From Methanobacterium_B sp963703015 (GTDB taxonomy: Archaea; Methanobacteriota; Methanobacteria; Methanobacteriales; Methanobacteriaceae): a DNA stretch of 64,000 bases. Below, one piece after another: positions 1-7,234 of the stretch; position 1 is the first letter of the stretch; each line of letters begins with the position of its first letter. The notes beneath the pieces are model-generated. The model worked only from the letters and a program-made list of their open reading frames with translations, searched no databases and was not told the origin of the DNA. A program made the position numbers and the translations under genes. The stretch covers positions 2,108,001 through 2,172,000 of the forward strand of contig OY969779.1 of the NCBI GenBank assembly GCA_963703015.1, in the 5' to 3' direction.

Positions 1-439
1 TGCACTTGCTAGGGCAGATGAAAACAGATCGGAATATGTTCTAGTTACAACAGGCCATCAGGGAGAACCAGATGCACTGCTTCCAAGAATTGCAAATGGA
101 AAAACCATGTTCAATGTGAAACCTGGAGACAATGTTGTTATCTCAGCATCTGTCATACCAAATCCCATGAACATTGCAAATCGTAATCTCATGGAGCGAA
201 GACTTAAATCTAGTGGTGCTAGAATATTTACAAATGCACATGTGTCAGGACATGCAGGAAAGGAGGATCACAGAGACTTCATAAGAATGCTTGATCCTAA
301 ACATCTAATACCTTCACATGGAAATCTAAACATGTTGGCAGCTTACACAGAACTGGCAGAAGAAGAAGGATACAAATTAGGAAATGACATTCATATCTTA
401 CGTAATGGACAGGCACAGGTGTTTAATGGAGGAATTTAA
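1..439 (+). CDS. RNase J family ribonuclease (beta-CASP metallo-beta-lactamase), C-terminal part
   Basis: This is the 3' end of a gene that begins left of the window; the frame is open from base 2 and gives about 145 residues. It carries the late beta-CASP and RNase J motifs: a TTGHQGEPDALLPRIA segment near the left edge and a SGHAGKEDHRDFI...PKHLIPSHGN segment with the histidines typical of motif C and the final metal ligands. RNase J enzymes are 5'-3' exo- and endoribonucleases in mRNA turnover and rRNA processing. The stop TAA shares one base with the ATG of the downstream prenyl synthase gene, so the two are translationally coupled. In Methanobacteriales the RNase J/idsA pairing sits next to isoprenoid genes. 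The N-terminal zinc site cannot be judged because it lies outside the window. Confidence 0.9.
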   Translation, partial: ALARADENRSEYVLVTTGHQGEPDALLPRIANGKTMFNVKPGDNVVISASVIPNPMNIANRNLMERRLKSSGARIFTNAHVSGHAGKEDHRDFIRMLDPKHLIPSHGNLNMLAAYTELAEEEGYKLGNDIHILRNGQAQVFNGGI

Positions 440-1425
440 TGGAAGTAGTTGACATTTTAAAGAAGTACTCTAGTGACATTGACGAAGAAATTCAAAACTC
501 GCTCAGCACTGTTGATCCAGAAGAACTTAAAAAATCAGCACAGCATCTTATAAAAGCAGGTGGAAAGAAAATTAGGCCATCAATGGTTGTACTAAGTGCA
601 ATAGCTGTGGGAGGAACTCCAGAAGAAGCTCTCAAAACAGCTGCTGCAGTGGAACTCATCCACACCTTTTCACTTATCCACGACGATATCATGGATGAAG
701 ATGATATGAGAAGGGGAGAACCATCAGTACATGTACTGTGGGGAGAACCCATGGCAATACTCGCAGGTGATACACTATTCTCAAAGGCATTTGAAACAGT
801 TCTTGAAACACCAATAGATAATGTGAGCTATGAACGTGTGGTAGGAGCCCTAAAAACAGTGGTAGATTCATGTATAAAAATATGTGAAGGCCAAGCATCG
901 GACATGTGCTTTGAGGGAAACTTCGAAGTGAGTGAAGAAGCCTACATGAACATGATCTACAAAAAAACAGGGGCACTAATAGCAGCAGCCACCAAGTCAG
1001 GAGCCATCATAGGTGGAGGAACACCTGAACAAGTAGAACTACTCTCAGAATACGGAAGACTGGTTGGACTAGCATTCCAGATACAGGATGACTACCTTGA
1101 TGTTGTAAGCGATGAACAGGACCTTGGAAAACCAGTTGGAAGCGACGTAGTCGAAGGTAAAATGACACTCATGGTTGTTAACGCATTATCAAAAGCCTCA
1201 CATGAGGATAAAAAAGAGTTAATATCAATCCTTGAAGCTGAAGAGAATACCAATGTTACAAGAGCCCTGGAACTCTTCAACAAGTACGGTTCAATAGACT
1301 ATGCAAAGAACATTGCACTTGACAATGTCAACACAGCAAAGAGTTTACTAGCTGAACTTCCTGATTCTGAAGCTAAAGAATCCCTTTCAATGATTGCAGA
1401 CTTTGTGGTCGAAAGAATTCACTAA
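439..1425 (+). CDS. idsA: Geranylgeranyl/farnesyl diphosphate synthase (short-chain prenyltransferase)
   Basis: The 328-residue all-helical trans-prenyltransferase condenses isopentenyl diphosphate with allylic diphosphates to make the FPP/GGPP precursors of archaeal ether lipids. The first aspartate-rich motif DDIMDEDD is at residues 82-89 and is followed by RRG. The second, DDYLD, is at 217-221, followed by the lysine-containing GKPVGSDVVEGKMT segment. The KKIRP near residue 43 binds IPP diphosphate. The length matches archaeal IdsA (about 325). The residues before the first motif, which set chain length, include F77 and S78; I infer a bifunctional FPP/GGPP product as in related methanogens. 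ATG overlaps the upstream RNase J stop by one base, so an operon is likely. Confidence 0.95.
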   Translation: MEVVDILKKYSSDIDEEIQNSLSTVDPEELKKSAQHLIKAGGKKIRPSMVVLSAIAVGGTPEEALKTAAAVELIHTFSLIHDDIMDEDDMRRGEPSVHVLWGEPMAILAGDTLFSKAFETVLETPIDNVSYERVVGALKTVVDSCIKICEGQASDMCFEGNFEVSEEAYMNMIYKKTGALIAAATKSGAIIGGGTPEQVELLSEYGRLVGLAFQIQDDYLDVVSDEQDLGKPVGSDVVEGKMTLMVVNALSKASHEDKKELISILEAEENTNVTRALELFNKYGSIDYAKNIALDNVNTAKSLLAELPDSEAKESLSMIADFVVERIH

Positions 1426-1957
1426 AAAATATATTCAATGGGATTTGTAAATCAAAAATTTATACCATGTCCATTTCAAGTAAAACCGAGGGGATAAAAA
1501 CTAACTTGAATCTGGACATGAAACCATAAATAAATTTAGAATCCTTAAAACCAGACAAGGGAATAACAGGCTATACTCCATCCATGAATATGGTGTTATG
1601 GCCCAAAATTTTCTATTTTTCCCACAAACATCCTTTTTTTTAAGTCATATCCAGTCAATTCTAATAAGTTTCCCAAATCAATGAGTATGGATGTAACCCA
1701 TTCAGAATTCCAGTTTTTGTTTAAATCCTTTCATATTACTGGTGATGGATATCATAGAAATTCAAATTTGATTATTCATGGATGGATATGTGGGGATAAA
1801 TTCAAATTGGAGTATTGATAGATATTGTGAATGTTCACCTAGATAAAAAAAAGGGGAAGTAACAGGATTAAAAATTTGTGTGATGACTTCGAAATTTTTT
1901 TTGTGGAATGAATGAATAAATTTTCTATGGGATAATAATTTTTATTTGTAACTAATA
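1426..1957. other. Non-coding stretch between idsA and gltX
   Basis: These 532 AT-rich bases contain the inverted repeat at 1466-1520 and several T-runs (for example 1633-1641). No reading frame with coding character and no tRNA-like cloverleaf is visible. The last 30 bases (TATA-like ATAATTTTTATTT near 1933-1945) presumably drive gltX. Confidence 0.4.
1466..1520. repeat. Long inverted repeat downstream of idsA
   Basis: Arms CATGTCCATTTCAAGT (1466-1481) and its near-complement (1504-1520) pair over 15 positions with a small one-base asymmetry around a 22-base loop. It starts 40 bases after the idsA stop. There is no T-tract directly after it, so it may be an mRNA-stabilising 3' stem-loop, a processing site or a protein-binding palindrome rather than a classical terminator. 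Confidence 0.5.
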
Positions 1958-3652
1958 TTGGAGTTGGTTTTCATTAATGATATTGAAGAAATTGTATACA
2001 AACATGCGCTTATGAATGCTGTTAAACACAAGGGCCAGGCAAGTAATGGTGCAGTCATAGGTTCAATCATGGCAGGTAATCCTGAACTAAGATCTGATGC
2101 TAAAACAGTTTCAAAGTTAGCTGCACAGTTAGTTTCAACAGTTAACTCTATGGATCCTGAAGAACAGGTAGCTGAACTCGATAAACTGGGCGGTATGAAG
2201 GAGAAAAAACCTGTGGAAGAGAAGGGTTTCACTGAACTTCCAAATGTTAATGGTGAAGTTGTGCTCAGATTTGCACCAAATCCATCAGGCCCCCTACATA
2301 TAGGACATTCAAGGGCAGCCATGTTAAACAATGAGTATGTTAAACGATACGGGGGTAAGCTAATTCTAAGGGTTGAAGACACAGACCCACGAAGGGTTGA
2401 CCCTGAAGCTTACCATATGATGGAGGAAGATCTAAAGTGGATGGGAGTTGACTGGCAGGAGAAGTACATCCAAAGTGACAGGATGGAGATCTACTACGAA
2501 TACGCAGAAAAACTCATCGAACTTGGACAGGCATACATGTGCACCTGTAACGGAGCAGACTTCAAAACACTCAAAGACCAAGCAAAACCATGTCCATGTC
2601 GTGATACAACACCAGAAGCAAGCATGAAACTCTGGAAACAAATGCCAGAAATGGATGAAGGAGAAGCAGTTTTAAGGGTTAAAACAGACATAACACACAA
2701 AAACCCTGCAATAAGAGATTGGGTTGCAATGAGGGTGGTTGATTCTGAACATCCAAGAACAGGTAACAAGTACAAGATCTACCCAATGATGAACTTCTCA
2801 GTAACAGTGGATGACCATCTCATGGGAGTGACCCATGTACTAAGGGGAAAGGATCATCTGGCCAACAGTGAAAAACAGAGCTACATGTACAACCACTTCG
2901 GTTGGAAAATACCAGAATTCATACACTACGGCAGACTCAAAATGGAAGATGTTGCACTGAGCACATCCAAGGCACGTGAAGGAATAAAAACAGGACAGTA
3001 CATGGGATGGGACGATCCAAGACTTGGAACCATAAGAGCCATAGCCAGACGTGGAATAAAACCTGAAGCCATAAAAGAACTTATCATGGAAATTGGACCC
3101 AAAATTAGCGATGCAATTGTTTCATGGAAGAAGATATATGGACTAAACAGACAGATACTGGAAGAAATATCCAACAGATACTTCTTCGTAGACAATGCAA
3201 CACGTGTAATAATTGATGACCTACCAGAATCCGAACAAAAACTAGTTGAAAGACCATTACACCCTGACCATCCTGAACGTGGAATGAGGAAACTCATGAT
3301 AGAACCCGAACTCTACCTCACAATGGAAGACATCAAAAAAACAGGTGAAGGCCATGTACTCAGACTCATGGATGGTATCAACCTGGTGTTTGAAGATGGA
3401 AAAACCATGTACCACAGCAGTGACTTGGAAGATGCAAAAAAGGCCAAGGCCATGATAGTTCAGTGGGTACCTGCAAAGGATGCAATTGAAGCAGAGATCA
3501 TGATGCCAGATGCAACTCTGAAAAAGGGTTTCATAGAAAAAGCAGCCTCCAAACTCGTAGTTGACGATGTGGTCCAGCTTGAAAGAATAGGATTTGCAAG
3601 GGTGGATGATGTAAGCTACACCAAGATCAGATTCTACTTTGCACACAAATAA
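1958..3652 (+). CDS. gltX: Glutamyl-tRNA synthetase (archaeal type)
   Basis: This 564-residue class I aminoacyl-tRNA synthetase attaches glutamate to tRNA-Glu and, in archaea lacking GlnRS, to feed the GatDE amidotransferase. The archaeal N-terminal extension (residues 1-95) precedes the Rossmann core. The HIGH motif is at 114-117 inside APNPSGPLHIGHSRA, and the KMSKS-equivalent is STSKA at 335-339. Two CxC pairs (C195/C197 and C212/C214) in the inserted domain could bind zinc. The C-terminal half is the beta-barrel anticodon domain of the archaeal/eukaryotic GluRS-GlnRS branch. The start is TTG at 1958 or 1964, since no in-frame ATG fits; a TATA-like element about 20 bases upstream suggests a very short or absent leader. 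The next gene is not tightly linked. Confidence 0.95.
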   Translation: MELVFINDIEEIVYKHALMNAVKHKGQASNGAVIGSIMAGNPELRSDAKTVSKLAAQLVSTVNSMDPEEQVAELDKLGGMKEKKPVEEKGFTELPNVNGEVVLRFAPNPSGPLHIGHSRAAMLNNEYVKRYGGKLILRVEDTDPRRVDPEAYHMMEEDLKWMGVDWQEKYIQSDRMEIYYEYAEKLIELGQAYMCTCNGADFKTLKDQAKPCPCRDTTPEASMKLWKQMPEMDEGEAVLRVKTDITHKNPAIRDWVAMRVVDSEHPRTGNKYKIYPMMNFSVTVDDHLMGVTHVLRGKDHLANSEKQSYMYNHFGWKIPEFIHYGRLKMEDVALSTSKAREGIKTGQYMGWDDPRLGTIRAIARRGIKPEAIKELIMEIGPKISDAIVSWKKIYGLNRQILEEISNRYFFVDNATRVIIDDLPESEQKLVERPLHPDHPERGMRKLMIEPELYLTMEDIKKTGEGHVLRLMDGINLVFEDGKTMYHSSDLEDAKKAKAMIVQWVPAKDAIEAEIMMPDATLKKGFIEKAASKLVVDDVVQLERIGFARVDDVSYTKIRFYFAHK

Positions 3653-3659
3653 AACCAAT

Positions 3660-3679
3660 CATGCACAAAAAAATGCATG
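3660..3679 (+). terminator. Short stem-loop after gltX
   Basis: CATGCA (3660-3665) and TGCATG (3674-3679) flank an A-rich 8-base loop, 8 bases after the gltX stop. The stem is weak and no T-tract follows, so the terminator role is tentative. Confidence 0.3.
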
Positions 3680-3704
3680 TACTAAAAAAATATTAGATAT
3701 AAAA

Positions 3705-3735
3705 TTTTATAAACTCCAAGATAATACTCTTGGAG
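3705..3735 (+). promoter_or_regulatory. dapL TATA box and overlapping palindromic operator candidate
   Basis: A TATA element, TTTTATAAA, at 3705-3713 is followed immediately by a perfect 7-bp inverted repeat, CTCCAAG (3714-3720) and CTTGGAG (3729-3735), with an 8-base spacer. The palindrome covers the expected transcription start about 25 bases after the TATA box, the usual position of an archaeal repressor site. The dapL ATG follows 42 bases later behind a GAGG ribosome binding site. Confidence 0.5.
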
Positions 3736-3777
3736 AAATGATTACAGTAAAATATAAAAAAAATTTATAGAGGTTTA

Positions 3778-5019
3778 ATGAAAATGTCTGTTAAAATCAA
3801 TGAAAACTACCTCCTTTTAGAGAGTAGCTACTTATTTGCTGAGATAAGCCGAAGAGTTGAAAAATTTCAAACTGAAAATCCAGATGCACAGGTAATTAAA
3901 ATGGGTATTGGAGATGTTACCAAACCCCTACCAAAGGCAGTTATTAAGGCATTTAAAGAAGCAGTTGTTGAGATGGGTAACCCTGAAACCTTCATGGGAT
4001 ACGGACCAGAACAAGGCTACTCCTTCCTAATAGATACCATCATAGAAAATGATTACAAAGCCCGTGGAATAGAACTTGACACCGACGAGGTTTTCATAAG
4101 CGACGCAGCTAAATGTGACACTGCAAATATCCAGGAAATATTCGGATTAGACAATGTTATAGCTGTAACAGACCCAGTTTACCCTGTATATGTGGACAGT
4201 AATGTCATGGCAGGAAGAACAGGATCCATTGAAGACAGTGGAAGGTACAATGGAGTGGTTTACATGCCATCAACAGCAGAGAACAACTTCATACCAGAAC
4301 TCCCAAAATCTCCAGTGGATCTCATCTACCTATGTTATCCCAACAACCCAACAGGAACAGCTCTTACAAAAGAGGACCTTGCAAAATGGGTTGAATATGC
4401 ACGTGATAATGATGCAATCATACTATTCGATGCAGCCTACGAGGCATACATAACCGAAGATGACATACCTAGAAGTATCTATGAAATTGAAGGTGCAAAG
4501 GATGTGGCCATAGAGTTTAGAAGCTTCTCCAAAAATGCAGGATTCACAGGTACCAGATGTGCATTTGTAGTGGTTCCAAAACAGGTTAAGGCAGTGGATT
4601 CAGAGGGTAACAAACATGATCTAAATTCTCTATGGAACAGAAGAACAACAACCAAATTCAACGGAGTATCTTATCCAGTTCAAAAGGCAGCAGAAGCAGT
4701 TTACTCAGAAGATGCAAAGAAAGAGATCAAAGAAAACATTGATTACTACTTGGAAAATGCTAAGATCATCAAAAACAATATGGAAAAATTGGGACTTGAT
4801 GTCTACGGAGGAGTGAACTCACCATACATATGGGTCAAGACACCTGAAAACATGGATTCATGGAGCTTTTTCGATCTCTTACTTGAAGAAGCAAATGTTG
4901 TTGGAACACCCGGAGTAGGATTCGGACCAAGCGGTGAAGGATACCTGAGACTCACAGCATTCAACACACTAGAAAATACTAAGGAAGCCATGGAAAGAAT
5001 TTCCAAACTTTCCCTATAA
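3778..5019 (+). CDS. dapL: LL-diaminopimelate aminotransferase
   Basis: This PLP-dependent fold-type I aminotransferase converts tetrahydrodipicolinate plus glutamate to LL-2,6-diaminopimelate, the one-step route to lysine used by methanogens, chlamydiae and plants. The 413 residues match the DapL family length. Visible hallmarks are MGIGDVTKPLP near residue 42, GYGPEQGY near 74-81, the YPNNPTGT cofactor motif at 187-194 and the Schiff-base lysine K252 in RSFSKNAGFTGTR. The ATG at 3778 has a GAGG ribosome binding site 5 bases upstream; an in-frame ATG at 3784 is a possible alternative. A palindrome over the promoter suggests repression, perhaps by lysine availability (inference). Confidence 0.95.
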   Translation: MKMSVKINENYLLLESSYLFAEISRRVEKFQTENPDAQVIKMGIGDVTKPLPKAVIKAFKEAVVEMGNPETFMGYGPEQGYSFLIDTIIENDYKARGIELDTDEVFISDAAKCDTANIQEIFGLDNVIAVTDPVYPVYVDSNVMAGRTGSIEDSGRYNGVVYMPSTAENNFIPELPKSPVDLIYLCYPNNPTGTALTKEDLAKWVEYARDNDAIILFDAAYEAYITEDDIPRSIYEIEGAKDVAIEFRSFSKNAGFTGTRCAFVVVPKQVKAVDSEGNKHDLNSLWNRRTTTKFNGVSYPVQKAAEAVYSEDAKKEIKENIDYYLENAKIIKNNMEKLGLDVYGGVNSPYIWVKTPENMDSWSFFDLLLEEANVVGTPGVGFGPSGEGYLRLTAFNTLENTKEAMERISKLSL

Positions 5020-5117
5020 CTTCTTTTATTTTCTTTTAAACATCATCATTTCTTTTTTTTGAAATCTTACTCAACTATTAACATGATACCTACAATTAAA
5101 AAGTTTTTAGTAGAAAC

Positions 5118-5137
5118 TTTTTAGTAAATACTAAAAA
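5118..5137. repeat. Perfect AT-rich palindrome, candidate partition (centromere) site
   Basis: Arms TTTTTAGTA and TACTAAAAA (9 bp each) surround a 2-base centre. It lies downstream of the convergent dapL and partition genes. The half-site also appears at 5102-5113 and 6562-6576, and the core ACTAAA is the unit of the heptamer array at 6786-6848. Confidence 0.5.
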
Positions 5138-5383
5138 CATTATACTGTAACTGGAAGGTGTTTTCACATCAATATCTTTATTCTACCTTTTAATTTAGAA
5201 TTAACGAATAATATGGATAACTTTTTTCTAAAAATTAATCTAATAAATTATGTTTAAAATTTTCCTAAATTCATACACCATCTTTTAATAAAAATCAGAA
5301 ATTTAAAATGAGGAATATAACTTTCTTTTCGAAGATAAAAATAGAAAAAAATATTTTTTTAACTACAAAAATTTGTTAAAAAG

Positions 5384-5398
5384 TTTTTAGTAAATACT
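5384..5398. repeat. Second, partial copy of the partition palindrome
   Basis: TTTTTAGTAAATACT repeats the first 15 bases of the palindrome at 5118-5137, just beyond the 3' end of the 112-residue partner gene. A degenerate continuation, ATTTACTAGAAACTT, follows. Confidence 0.45.
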
Positions 5399-5419
5399 AT
5401 TTACTAGAAACTTAAAACT

Positions 5420-5758
5420 TTATACTTGGTTTTTTTGAGGATCTAACTTATTGTCCCTGAGTTGATTTGTGACTGCACGCCAAATTTCAGGATGTTCATC
5501 TTTAATTGCTTTTCTCATTAACTTCGCTGTTTCTGCACTCATGCTGAAGTTGGGTTGTGTTTCTTTGAGGTAGTGTAGAACTGCTGCAGATTCATGATCC
5601 CAAAATGCCAGGCGTGGTTTGTTATCGATCTTTTTAAACACCTTTTTCACAATGGTTTCATCTATATCAACTTGCTGTTTTTTTGCTTTGGTTGATTTGG
5701 TCTCTCTTTTGGCCCTTTCCTGTAGGGGTGATCGTGAAATTACACTATTTTCTTTCAT
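5420..5758 (-). CDS. Small basic partner protein of ParA (possible SegB/ParB-like DNA-binding protein)
   Basis: This 112-residue protein starts two bases after the parA stop, so the two are co-transcribed and probably co-translated. Residues 1-35 are polar and Lys/Arg-rich and look disordered. Residues 36-105 look helical, with a WDHESAAVLHYLKE segment and a C-terminal MSAETAKLMRKAIKDEHPE segment that could be a helix-turn-helix or dimerisation unit. I do not recognise a named domain. By position, size and flanking palindromes it fills the place of the centromere-binding partner in ParA systems, comparable in size to archaeal SegB. That role is inference; no ParB nuclease or CTPase motif is present. 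Confidence 0.6.
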   Translation of the reverse strand: MKENSVISRSPLQERAKRETKSTKAKKQQVDIDETIVKKVFKKIDNKPRLAFWDHESAAVLHYLKETQPNFSMSAETAKLMRKAIKDEHPEIWRAVTNQLRDNKLDPQKNQV

Positions 5759-5760
5759 CT

Positions 5761-6522
5761 TTAGATCCTCTCCAAAAATTCATCTGTAAATTTGAGATAT
5801 GCGATGGCACCTGAGCTTTCAGGGTACTTTATTACACATGGTATGCCGTCTGCTGCACTTCTTTTTACTGGGGCGTTTCTAGGAATGATGGTTTTAAACA
5901 TCTGGTCTTTGAAGTACTCCTGTACCAGGGCAGCTACTTCATTGGTTAACTTTTCCCTTTTATCATGCATGGTTAAGAGAACGCCTTTAATTTCAGTTTC
6001 ACTGTAGAGTTTTTCTTCAACTTCTTTAATTGCATCCAAAAGATCAACTACTCCTTCCATGGCATAGTACTCTGTTTGTACCGGTATTATGACACTATCA
6101 CTTGCTACTAGTACGTTGTAGGCTAACCTTCCTAAGGTTGGTGGTGCATCAATTATGATCATGTCATAATCATCGTAAACTGTTTCAAGGTATCTTCTAA
6201 GTATGTATTCTGGTGCTGTTTCACCTGCTAACTGTTTTTCTAATTTACTCAGTCCCAGGTTACTTGGCAGTACATCTAAACCTTCATAGTCTGTGGATAT
6301 TATTGCATCTTGGATCTCACATTCTTCTAGGAGTACATCTCTTATTGAGTAATCCAAGTTGGTTTTATCGATACCAAGACCTGTTGTTGCGTTTGCCTGG
6401 GGATCCACGTCCACGAGCAAAACTTTTTTACCCTTTTGATTCAGGGTTGCAGCCAAGTTAATTGCTGTTGTGGTTTTAGCCACTCCACCTTTTTGATTTA
6501 TAATTCCTATTACTTCGCTCAT
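5761..6522 (-). CDS. ParA/Soj-family chromosome or plasmid partition ATPase
   Basis: This 253-residue P-loop ATPase of the ParA/MinD superfamily has the deviant Walker A motif KGGVAKTT at residues 11-18, with the signature lysine K11. It has the A' motif VDVDPQANATTGLG around 38-51 and Walker B IIIDAPPTLG near 122-131. The switch-II-like PVQTEYYAMEGV segment is typical of Soj proteins. ParA ATPases dimerise on ATP, bind DNA non-specifically and move centromere-bound partner complexes. ATG is at 6522. The gene is first in a two-gene operon with the 112-residue partner and has AT-rich repeats on both sides. No replication initiator gene is in view, so a chromosomal locus is as likely as an integrated plasmid remnant. 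Confidence 0.9.
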   Translation of the reverse strand: MSEVIGIINQKGGVAKTTTAINLAATLNQKGKKVLLVDVDPQANATTGLGIDKTNLDYSIRDVLLEECEIQDAIISTDYEGLDVLPSNLGLSKLEKQLAGETAPEYILRRYLETVYDDYDMIIIDAPPTLGRLAYNVLVASDSVIIPVQTEYYAMEGVVDLLDAIKEVEEKLYSETEIKGVLLTMHDKREKLTNEVAALVQEYFKDQMFKTIIPRNAPVKRSAADGIPCVIKYPESSGAIAYLKFTDEFLERI

Positions 6523-6554
6523 TTCTAATTCTCTCCACTACTATTAAGTTGAAA

Positions 6555-6576
6555 CTTATAAAAAGTTTTTAGTTTT
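6555..6576 (-). promoter_or_regulatory. parA promoter with overlapping partition half-site
   Basis: On the minus strand CTTTTTATAAG (6565-6555) is a TATA box about 33 bases before the parA ATG. The half-site AGTTTTTAGT (6564-6573) overlaps its upstream edge, where TFB would bind. This arrangement fits autoregulation by the partner protein (inference). Confidence 0.4.
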
Positions 6577-6785
6577 TAATTAATAGTTTTTAATTTTTAT
6601 TTGAAACTAAATACACTAAAATACTTAAATGGTAATTATATTATAATAAATAGTATTACTCTAAATAACAAAAAATCTAACTGGCTTTTAAGGGATTTTG
6701 TGCACTTATTTTCTACGGTGAGAAATTATTCTAAAAATTGTCTTCACTACTATAATTAATAAAAACTAAAAACTAATAAGTTTTT

Positions 6786-6848
6786 ACTAAATACTAAATA
6801 CTAAATACTAAATACTAAATACTAGATACTAAATACTAAATACTAAAA
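6786..6848. repeat. Tandem heptamer array, nine ACTAAAT units
   Basis: Nine contiguous 7-bp units run without spacers: five ACTAAAT, one ACTAGAT (6821-6827), two ACTAAAT and a final ACTAAAA. They are preceded at 6763-6785 by more copies of the half-site ACTAA on either strand. Short direct iterons beside a parA operon are typical of centromere or origin DNA. A simple slippage microsatellite is the alternative. Confidence 0.75.
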
Positions 6849-7234
6849 ATTAGAAGGATTTTAGACTAAAAACCCATTAAATTTTAGATTTATTGTCCAT
6901 TGTTTTATGGCATTCCACTATTGGTAATCATGTCTAACCTCTGACCATCCGTATGTTATACTATGAGTTCATCAGAATTTTTCATGTGATCTCTGGGGAT
7001 GAACCAAAAAACAGGAAAATCAGTGAGAATCATCACAAGAAATTCCATGAATTCTTAATAGGGTGTGATATAAACTTTAAAGTAGAAGAAATAGTTTCCA
7101 AGACCAATAAACAAATCTGGAATTAGATAACAATTGGGTTTAATTAAAAAACCATAAAATAACTAAATTCAGGATTTAAATGTTAAAATTATCCAATTAT
7201 CCTTTTTTTAGATAAATGGGGAGGGTTAAAAAAT

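Larger units (their letters stand above)
5020..5419. other. AT-rich non-coding stretch between dapL and the partition operon
   Basis: These 400 bases hold no credible gene. They contain the palindromic motif TTTTTAGTA-AA-TACTAAAAA once complete (5118-5137), a partial copy (5384-5398), and a direct copy of its half-site at 5100-5113. The same half-site recurs upstream of parA. Confidence 0.5.
6523..7234. other. Long non-coding stretch between parA and the AAA+ ATPase gene
   Basis: These 712 AT-rich bases lie between divergent genes. They hold the parA promoter, scattered AGTTTTTAGT and ACTAAA half-sites (6562-6640), a block of half-sites from 6760, and the nine-unit heptamer array. Beyond 6850 I see no further structure except the A/T-rich promoter of the AAA+ gene. 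Confidence 0.5.

Noticed and set aside
1426..1957. tRNA or structured RNA gene downstream of idsA
   Set aside because: No cloverleaf or TPsiC-like box was found; only the 1466-1520 hairpin is visible.
5420..6522. Partition genes as proof of a plasmid or prophage
   Set aside because: No replication initiator, capsid or integrase gene is adjacent, and the flanking genes are housekeeping; a chromosomal partition locus is as likely.
6786..6848. Possible CRISPR array
   Set aside because: The units are 7 bp and contiguous, with no spacers and no cas genes in the window.
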